Positions 56,405 through 64,000 of a stretch of DNA of 64,000 nucleotides are shown here, piece after piece (within the stretch, counting starts at the first letter, position 1; each line of letters starts with the position of its first letter). Source of the stretch: Cordilura impudica. Taxonomy: Eukaryota > Arthropoda > Insecta > Diptera > Scathophagidae. A program made the position numbers and the translations under genes. The DNA lies in the NCBI GenBank assembly GCA_963682025.1, contig OY821519.1:3661001-3725000 (forward strand), in the 5' to 3' direction. The notes beneath the pieces were generated by a model, which saw only the letters and a list, made by a program, of their open reading frames with translations, did not search any database and had not been told where the DNA came from.

Positions 56405-56605
56405 CAACATTCACAATTAATAATGAAAAATGAAAAATTAAAAATAAAAAATGAAAAATGAAAAGTGAAAAATGAAGAATGAAGAATGAAGAATGAAGAA
56501 TGAAGAATGAAAAATGAAAACTGAAAAATGAAAAATGAAAAATTAAATATTAAAACTGAAAAATTAAAACTGAAATTGACAAATGAAAATTGAAAATTGA
56601 TATTG
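56405..56605 (-). repeat. GAAAAATGAAAAAT minisatellite
   Basis: The complement of the TTTTTCATTTTT tract at 12.2-12.6 kb, with a run of GAATGAA units at 56474-56510. ORFs across it are repeat artefacts. Confidence 0.7.
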
Positions 56606-56619
56606 AGTAATCTACTCAA

Positions 56620-57716
56620 GCGAATGGCGAACCCCATTATACTTGTTATTTATCGACTTTAAGCACGCTTTCGATGCGCTCCTTTACGTCACTATCTGGA
56701 CCGCATTAGAATGCAAAGATGTTCCAAGTAAGATGATGAAACTCATAAAAGGTCTCTACGATGATGCGCAGTGCTCAGTTCTTTATGCAGGAGCTTTCAG
56801 CGAAAAGATAAAAATTAAATCAGGTGTTCGACAAGGATGCATACTTTCTCCATTACTATTCAATATAGTCCTCGATGTGATAATGTCGGAAACCATGAAC
56901 GCAAACTATGGCATCTCATTTGGCCTCCATAATAAACTCAGCGACCTCATGTCGCATAGCTATTCTCAGATGCAAACGCAATTGGACGAAGTAGAAAAAC
57001 AAGCACGTGCAGCTGGTCTGTCCATGAACATAAACAAAACAAAATTTCTGCGCCTAAATACCAATTATACAACGAACTTCCAGCTAGAAGGTACATCCAC
57101 AGAAGATTTACAAACCTTTTGTTATCTTGGAAGCTACATCTCGAACAGCGGTGGCAGCCAACAAGACATCCAACACAGGCTACCAAAAGCCAAACAAGCA
57201 TTCGGCACCCTGAACAAAATATGGAGATCATCAAACATCTCATTAAGGACGAAAATTAGACTATTCAACTCTAACGTAAAATTAACGTTATTATATAGGT
57301 GCGAAAGTTGGAACATATCGCCTGCCGATGCACAACGCCTTCAAGCATTCTCGAATCGCTATCTGCGTCGCATCTTGCGCATTTTTTGGCTTGAAGTTAT
57401 TACCAACAATGAGCTGTGGTTTAGAACAAACCAGTCACTTATAGCAGAGGACATTAAGAGTCGTAAATATAGATGGCCCGGACACACGTTAAGAAAACCT
57501 GCAGATGATGTCGCAAGAAAAGTCCTTGATTTCAACCCTCAAGGGAGTAGAAGACCGGGACGACCGCGCAATACCTGGAAGAGGCAAATCGAAATGGAAA
57601 TCAGAGACGCCGGAAAAAGTTGGAGTGAAATAAAACTGTTAGCGTTAGATAGAGCTATATGCAGATTATTTATCACGGTCCTAAGTTCCTCTTAGGAATT
57701 AAAGGATTAAATATAT
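56620..57716 (+). mobile_element. 5'-truncated non-LTR retrotransposon (RTE-like) with target-site duplication
   Basis: The 12-mer TAATCTACTCAA occurs just before (56608-56619) and just after (57717-57728) the segment, as expected for target-primed insertion. The insert starts inside the reverse transcriptase at SEWRTPLYLLFIDFKHAFD and ends in an A/T-rich tail (AAAGGATTAAATATA). Confidence 0.75.
56622..57695 (+). pseudogene. reverse transcriptase C-terminal two-thirds, open frame but lacking the FADD box
   Basis: One open frame carries motif A (LLFIDFKHAFDAL), IKSGVRQGCILSPLLFNIVL, then HNKLSDLMSHSYSQMQ. In related elements an F/Y-ADD catalytic box lies between DL and the SHS of this line, and it is absent. 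Then come LSMNINKTKFLRLN, CYLGSYISNSGG and a C-terminal tail with NPQGSRRPGRPRNTWKRQIE, typical of RTE-like and related insect LINEs. Clade not settled. The frame is otherwise open for about 350 codons, so the insertion is fairly young. Confidence 0.78.
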
Positions 57717-57728
57717 AATCTACTCAAA

Positions 57729-58310
57729 CATAGAATATAAATTAGGATTAGTATATAAGAAGCAATTATTAAATTAAGAAGAGTCATTCGGCATTCGTGA
57801 TTGACCAATCATATTTTTTCCCATTACATGGCGTTCCTGCCATTACGTGTGAAGCTATTTTTTCCTATTACAGTATTAAAATATTCATTATATCTATAAT
57901 AATTAATTTCAAAACCATTTTATCAGTTCAAAAAGTTAAGCTTCTCGATGCCTTATAGTGTTCAAAAGTGTCAATTTGTGTGCAATTATAAGGTATTCGT
58001 TTCGAAAGATATTTCCAAATCAATGATTTGTACATAATATTAATTATTCGAACTATTTCCCTGTTTCGATGCACTACTTAGGCACTTCAGCAGTATGTAA
58101 TGCCTTTGCTGGAAGTGATTTTTATTTATAAAATTCGAATAAATTAACTTTAAACGGTTTGCGAAAACTAAATAAATCATTTGTTAGACTAACTTAAAGG
58201 TTTGTTTTTGTAATAACGAGGGCAAATTAATATCAAACGACTTGATATGGAATTGGTCGAATTTATTTTAAATAATATTCTATTATAATACAAAGCAACA
58301 TATTATTTAT
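57729..58310. other. intergenic DNA, no gene seen
   Basis: AT-rich, with no repeat family or coding region recognised. Confidence 0.4.
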
Positions 58311-59069
58311 AACAAGTAAGAAAATTATAGTCGGTCTAGACCGACTATACGATACCCTAGACCATGCGTTTAGAGACCCTATCTCTCAGGCCCAACTAAT
58401 TGGATATAGAAAATAAGCATAAACCAAATTTGAGTAGGATTTTTATTAATTTTTTATGGCTGCAGATATGAAAAAGTTCATATCGGATGCTATATCTATA
58501 TGGGGACTAGGCCCAAAAATGGACCGATCCTGACCATATTTGGTAAACTCTCTTATATTTTATAAATATATGTACAAGCAAAATTTGAAAAGAATCCGTG
58601 CAATATTTTTGTTTTTTGATAGATTTAAGTGAAGATCGAGAAGCAGCTCTACATGGGTCCTATGATTAAGAGTTGCCCCATAGGGATCATTTTTGGTCTA
58701 CTGATTAATGGATGTAATAAACACATACAAACCCAATTTGACTAAGATTTATATAATAATTTGGATCTTATGGCAATTTATGTTCATAGGGGTCATTTGT
58801 ATGGGGGCTAGGTCTGAACATGGACCGATTCTCACCAATTTCAATACTTCATCCCATGGCCGATAGAAGCTTATATACCAAATTTTATCAAAATATATTC
58901 ATATTTGCGACCTGCAGTTTGATTACAGGCTTTACATGGACACACAGACGGACGGACGGACGGACATCGTTAAATCGAATCAGATAGTGATTCCGATTCG
59001 ATCGGTATAATAAAAGATTCGTCTAGGTCAAATATTTTTGGTAGTTACAAGCAGCACAAAGTCATTTAA
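58311..59069 (-). mobile_element. DINE-1/Helentron-like element, HINE copy 14, 5' end cut
   Basis: AACAAGTAAGAAAATTATAG with the intact palindrome and a GACGGACGGACGGACGGACA core at 58948. It stops at CACAAAGTCATT, before the expected TATACCC terminus, exactly where the long-TIR element begins. Confidence 0.8.
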
Positions 59070-60124
59070 TTGGATATTGGAAACGTTTAAATTTAATATG
59101 TACCACCATAAAAACTCGTACAATTAGCATAATATTAATCGAAAATGAATTTGTTATTCTTAGGTTTATCCACACATACTCGTATTTATATTCATATACT
59201 TACATATGTATGTATTTATAGTTGTAGTTCTGAAATCTTCCCTAAATAAATTTGTTATAACTATTTCGAGAACATACTTTATGTGTGTTCATGAGTATAG
59301 GAACTGGCCAACTACACATTGCAATTTAAAATATATTTAGTTTTTAAAAAATTTTATATATTAATTAGTAGTTTATTTCTTGTGCGATTATTGATCGACG
59401 AGAAAATCGGGTTGGTTATAAATATAGGGTCTAAACGAAATAAAATAGAAAGTAATCTCTTGTCATTAGGGATTTTAACAGGTGATAGAACAAAAAACAA
59501 CTTTATGAATCCAATAATGATCATGGCTGGATATACTGTTTAATTATATTTGCAATAGGAATTGATCACAGTTCTTGAAAGACGGACGTAGTCGCTCGTT
59601 AGAAGTCATATTAGAAATCTTCCCTAATGAAAACTTGAAAAAATAGAAAGAAATTTAGATGCCAAACTCTACTGAGTATGTTACAACAACGGACTCGTTG
59701 CTCTTGATAAAACCATTACTTAATTTAGTACTCTTCATCTCTAATAATTTGGCTACCCTCTGTGTGTATCTAACCTTTCTTATGCAAAGAAGTACATACA
59801 TATACGAGTATTAATGACATTTTTCAATTAATACAAAAATATCATCAAGTATCATAACTACTTAATAAGATTCATATACTCCTTGGCATTGTACACATTA
59901 AATACATTATAATATTACCATATGTACTAATAATAATGTTAAATTTATTTAGGGAAGATTTCAGAACTACAACTATAAATACATACATATGTATGTATAT
60001 GAATATAAATACGAGTATGTGTGGATAAACCTAAGAATAACAAATTCATTTTCGATTAATATTATGCTAATTGTACGAGTTTTTATGGTGGTACATATTA
60101 AATTTAAATGTTTCCAATATCCAA
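59070..60124. mobile_element. long-TIR element, inverted arms of about 185 bp
   Basis: The arms (59070-59255 and 59941-60124) start TTGGATATTGGAAAC and stay nearly identical through TTTAATATGTACCACC, then CGATTAATATTATGC or its inverse, up to CTTCCCTAAATAAATTT. The centre of about 685 bp holds an unrecognised 74-codon ORF (59319-59543). No target duplication could be read. Confidence 0.72.
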
Positions 60125-60530
60125 CAAACTAATTTTCAAAAACTCATAAATTATCATTCTAGAAGACTGTTAAGTTTTCATAGCGCTTAAAAATTAAAGT
60201 CATAACCAGTACTTGTAGAAAAACAATGGTAAAATTTCATAAAAAAAATTTACAAATATGCTCCAAAAATTTTGAATAACAAACGCATTAATTTCTTTAG
60301 CTTTAATCGTAATATGGTTTATGGTGGATCATTCCACGACGTGACTGACTCTCAGTCATTAAAGGCAACACGAAAATAATATAAGTATTGTTTTCGATTA
60401 TAGTTAAAATTAATATATTTATCTAAACAAATGAGAAGGAAATGTTTAATGATATATTGAAAAAAATTATTTTAAAAGTTCCAATGTTACTCACAGTCCA
60501 TCCTGGTACGATTAAGGTTGTAATAATTAT

Positions 60531-61337
60531 TTATACCCTCCACTCCAGTGTGCAGAGGGTATATATAAGTTTGTCATTCTGTTTGAAATAATTAGAAAAA
60601 AAATTTTGGACCCCATAAAATATATATATTTGTGATCCTTATAACAACCGGAGTTGATATATCGATGTCCGTCTGTCCGTCTGTGGAAATCACGATGGCG
60701 GCATCAATCGGGCAGCTAGGGTGCTCGCTGATATAAAAAATGATTCACTGACATCCTGAAAAGTTTGCTATTTAAAATCGTCCAAATCGGTCAATTAGGG
60801 CCCGAGATTTGAATAAAGAACTAAAAAAAGTCTTGAAAAAATGTAATTTTCTATGTTGTTCTTGTCACGATCACGCCCTCAATAGGATAGCTAAGATGAT
60901 CATTTTTAGTGAGAATGATTCTGCAAATTCATGGGAAGGTTTCTATTTCAAAAATCATTAAAATCGGCGGAACAAGTCCAGGGAAATCTCTGAAAAATTA
61001 AAAAAAAAATGAAAAATATGATGTTTCTATAGTGTTCTTGTTGTTATTCTAAATGTTATATTGTTGTCATAGCTGGACTTGTTGTTTTTGTGGTCGTTGT
61101 GGTAATAATATAATAAAAACTAACCCTTTGTACATTTTTTTTATCAACTCTGGTAGAAAAATTTAAAAGTTTCCATTGTTTTGGCATCACTAAAAAAATC
61201 TACTAGATCATTTCTGTCATTGCCACGAGCCTGCCTGCAAAGTTTCAGATCGATTGGGTCACGGGAAAGGGGTTAAAATCGATCCAAAATTTTTTCGACA
61301 AGCAGACACTACGAGTTAATATAAAGGGAGTAAAAAC
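60531..61337 (+). mobile_element. second DINE/ISBu-like interspersed element
   Basis: TTATACCCTCCACTCC then GTGCAGAGGGTATATATAAG makes a terminal hairpin. GACCCCATAAAATATATATA, GATGTCCGTCTGTCCGTCTG and the line AAGTTTCAGATCGATTGGG follow, ending in ACTACGAGTTAATATAAAGG. The layout (TATACCC start, GTCY core) is that of Drosophila DINE-1-type repeats; no protein. Confidence 0.6.
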
Positions 61338-63881
61338 TAAAGCAAATAATGCTAAAATACCTAGTTGTTAATAAAAAGAAAACAATATAAATTTAGCAAA
61401 AAAAATTTTAATATATTAATTTATTTAAAGAGAAAAACAGAAAAATAACGTTTGATGTTGTATTTTTTGTGTGTAATATTTACATATACATACATACACA
61501 TATTAAATAATACAAATAATATACATATGTATATTCTATATATTTATATCCATAATAACTGCGTGTTAGAAATAAATCGGTATATTATTTTATTTACATA
61601 AAATTCTGCAATATTTTGTTGTGGGGAAAATACATTTCTTTTGCATTAACAGAGTGTCACTTCATTTTGCTCAGCGTGACTATGCCACAGTAGATGGCGC
61701 CACAATATTTGTTCTAATTAGCTTTGCAATAGTTATTTCTATTTTAACATGAATGTCACTATTTTCAAATAGATATCATACAGAACAATGTTAAGAGTAT
61801 ACACCGGCTGGTCTTTTATTTCATACGTTTTTTCATTATTCTTTTACAAATATGAACATAAGATTGGAATGTTAACTTTTTGTTGTCTTTACAAAATAGA
61901 GTTACCGAGTTATCAATGAGTTTTTTGCTTTCAAAAAAGTTCTACATAGTTATATAGAATTATTATTCTGCTTTACCTACAAAATATCTGATTGCGATTA
62001 CATCTAATTTTTAAAAATTGTTTATAATTACTAAAGCATGTTTATAATTATTAAAGCACTTTTTAAATTTTCCATTCAAATTTAAGAAAATATCAATTCT
62101 AAAAACTGGAGTTAACATTTCCAATTATAAATTAGAAAATATTAACTGAATTTCAGAAAATCATATCAAAACGTCGGAAATAATAATTTTAAATTTAGAA
62201 GACATCAATTGCATCTTTAATATATAAATTTTATTCGTTAAATACAAATTGAAATTCCAAAAAGAAAAAACACCAAATATGTTTGCATTTAAAAAATGTT
62301 TACATTAAAAACAAAAATATTGGCATTCAGGAGAAATTAATAGCTTTTCAGTAACTTCTTTTAACGATTGTCGAATCGTTAAAAAAGAAAAGCAAAATTA
62401 TCAGTAAAATTTTTAAACGATATTCGCTATTGTTAAAGTCAGCTGTTGTTGTTATCTAAACGACAACCATTTTTGTGTTGTTTATTCAATCGATAAAAAC
62501 TTAAATTTTTAGGTTGAAATGTCGTCATACATAAATAAAAATCATAAAATAGTGAAAATATTTTGCTTCTATTAAAAAATTTTTTATATAAATAAAAAAA
62601 TTAAATAGCATATTCAATTCATTATTTCATTTTCAAATAAATAAACAGAAATATTAGTAAAAAATAGAGATATTAAACATAAACATAAAATCATCCTGTC
62701 AAACACGAAGTAATTTGTTTTTTTCTATTCTTCTTTGTGTTTTTCGCTTATTTTAATAGAGATGCCACTCGTTTACAATTTAAATAAATAGAAAAATAGA
62801 TTTGTCGACTGTCGTTAAGATGTATGTACTTAGTGAATCACTTAATCTTCAGTGCAAACAACGTTAGCTGTTGATATATTTTGCGATTGTCGGATGGTTG
62901 AAATTCTGTCGGATCGTTGAATTCGCACTACAGAAAACATTAATTTAAATTCAATGAAATTTAGAAAACCTCAAATGATACTTAAGAATTGCGAACATAA
63001 AAATTGTTACATAAATAAACGCAATTTGATGAGAATGTTATTTATACATATATTATTTTTCACAATTTATTTTTGGGTGAATATTTGAATTTTTTCAGAA
63101 AATAAAGATAACAAATTATTTTATTTAAAATGTTTGGGACATTTGGTGTTTTGCGTTTGGCATCCCTAATTTGATTATTTATTATTATAAATTTATTCTC
63201 TAAGTTTTCCAAATATGGCAATATTTTAATAAAAAAGTTAAGAGAGCTTTTTTTTGGTTATTATTTTGTTACTCCATCCGACCTATATGGCCGCAATGAA
63301 CAAATATTTCGCCAGTTAAAAGAAACTATATAGCCATCTCCAATTAGCACGATTTAATGCATATAGCCACTCTACACAACCATTACCTTGCAATGGAGGT
63401 AAGGGCGAGCTATTTAATTAGCAAAAACTAAATTAAACGAGAAGTTATGTCATATAACCGGAAACGCATGCATATGGGAAACGCATGCATATTTTTCCAA
63501 TATTTTGTTTACATTTATTATCAATACTCAAACCGAGGTGGAGGGTATCAAAGATGCGGCACAGCCGAATTTAACACTCTTACTTGTTTTATTTTAATTA
63601 TGTGTGAGTTTGATTTATTTTTAACTCAATCATTAATTACATATATGTATATATAAAAAAAATAATATATTTTTTAATCAATACTATGGGTGAAAAAAAA
63701 ACGTGTTAATGAAATTTAATACCTTATTTAACTCTTTAACGGCGAGCATGACGATTTGGCAACGTTTAATTAAAACGTATTTAGTATTTTTATAAATTAT
63801 TTGATGATCATTGGCGTTCAGTTTGTTTTACGTTACTTTTCCAAGTTTTATATTTTTGGTGCTCATACTTTTGTGCACATA
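61338..63881. other. AT-rich intergenic DNA, no gene seen
   Basis: No element ends or coding signal recognised. The ORF at 63447-63656 is short and featureless. A directly repeated GGAAACGCATGCATAT pair lies at 63461-63492. Confidence 0.4.
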
Positions 63882-64000
63882 TCTATAATATTAATAGGCT
63901 AGGAGATTTCTTGTGACCGATGTGTTGTTCTACCGTTTTATCCCTATTTTGACCAAACGTATATTATTTGAAAGTTGTTTCTTTTTAGCTGCTACCATTT
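63882..64000 (+). mobile_element. non-autonomous Helitron, family Hel, copy 13, runs off the window
   Basis: TCTATAATATTAATAGGCTA after an A at 63881, then the GATTTCTTGTGACCGATG block. The 3' end lies beyond the window. Confidence 0.78.

Noticed and set aside
56275..56637. 120-codon minus-strand ORF rich in Phe and Ser
   Set aside because: It reads through the GAAAAATGAAAAAT minisatellite; no conserved sequence.
63447..63656. 69-codon ORF near the right edge
   Set aside because: Short, featureless and starting in a directly repeated GGAAACGCATGCATAT; no support for coding.

Overview
The window is eukaryotic nuclear DNA from a higher fly (Diptera, most likely Cyclorrhapha). It is very AT-rich, has GT-AG introns with short T-rich acceptors, and carries one recognisable host locus: the fly orthologue of the Storkhead-box gene knockout (ko; vertebrate STOX1/STOX2). 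The species cannot be fixed from the sequence. Almost everything else is mobile DNA in several layers.

Layout. Positions 1-18.5 kb are repeats: non-autonomous Helitrons, DINE-1-like elements, minisatellites, three wrecked IS630/Tc1/mariner transposases and a decayed Helitron helicase. ko runs from 19469 to 29334 (+) in seven coding exons that join in frame to 1042 residues. Intron 1 (4.1 kb) is full of transposons. From exon 2 through the 3' UTR (about 23.0-30.3 kb) I recognise no transposon. Intron 2 holds a second, intronless gene on the same strand (24127-26016, 629 aa). I do not know its family, but it has four RRxLF cyclin-docking-like motifs, a NATFDVP heptad repeat and five Ser/Thr-Pro repeats.

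Positions 30.3-64 kb are again mobile DNA: two Tigger/pogo-like pseudogenes, Tc1-like copies, two non-LTR retrotransposon fragments with different reverse-transcriptase deletions, a decayed Helitron hosting three different TIR elements, many DINE-1-like elements, and several MITEs with readable target-site duplications.

Two families dominate. Hel is a roughly 330-370 bp non-autonomous Helitron (13 copies; TC...hairpin...CTAG, inserted between A and T). HINE is a roughly 0.7-0.8 kb DINE-1/Helentron-like element (14 copies; 13-bp subterminal inverted repeats, GTCC microsatellite core, 22-bp terminal palindrome). Nesting gives relative ages: Hel copies sit inside a HINE, a Tigger and a Tc1 element; a HINE sits inside a HINE; a LINE sits inside a Tc1 element. 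I saw no tRNA, rRNA or CRISPR. No novel multi-gene system is evident; the most unusual host feature is the nested gene.
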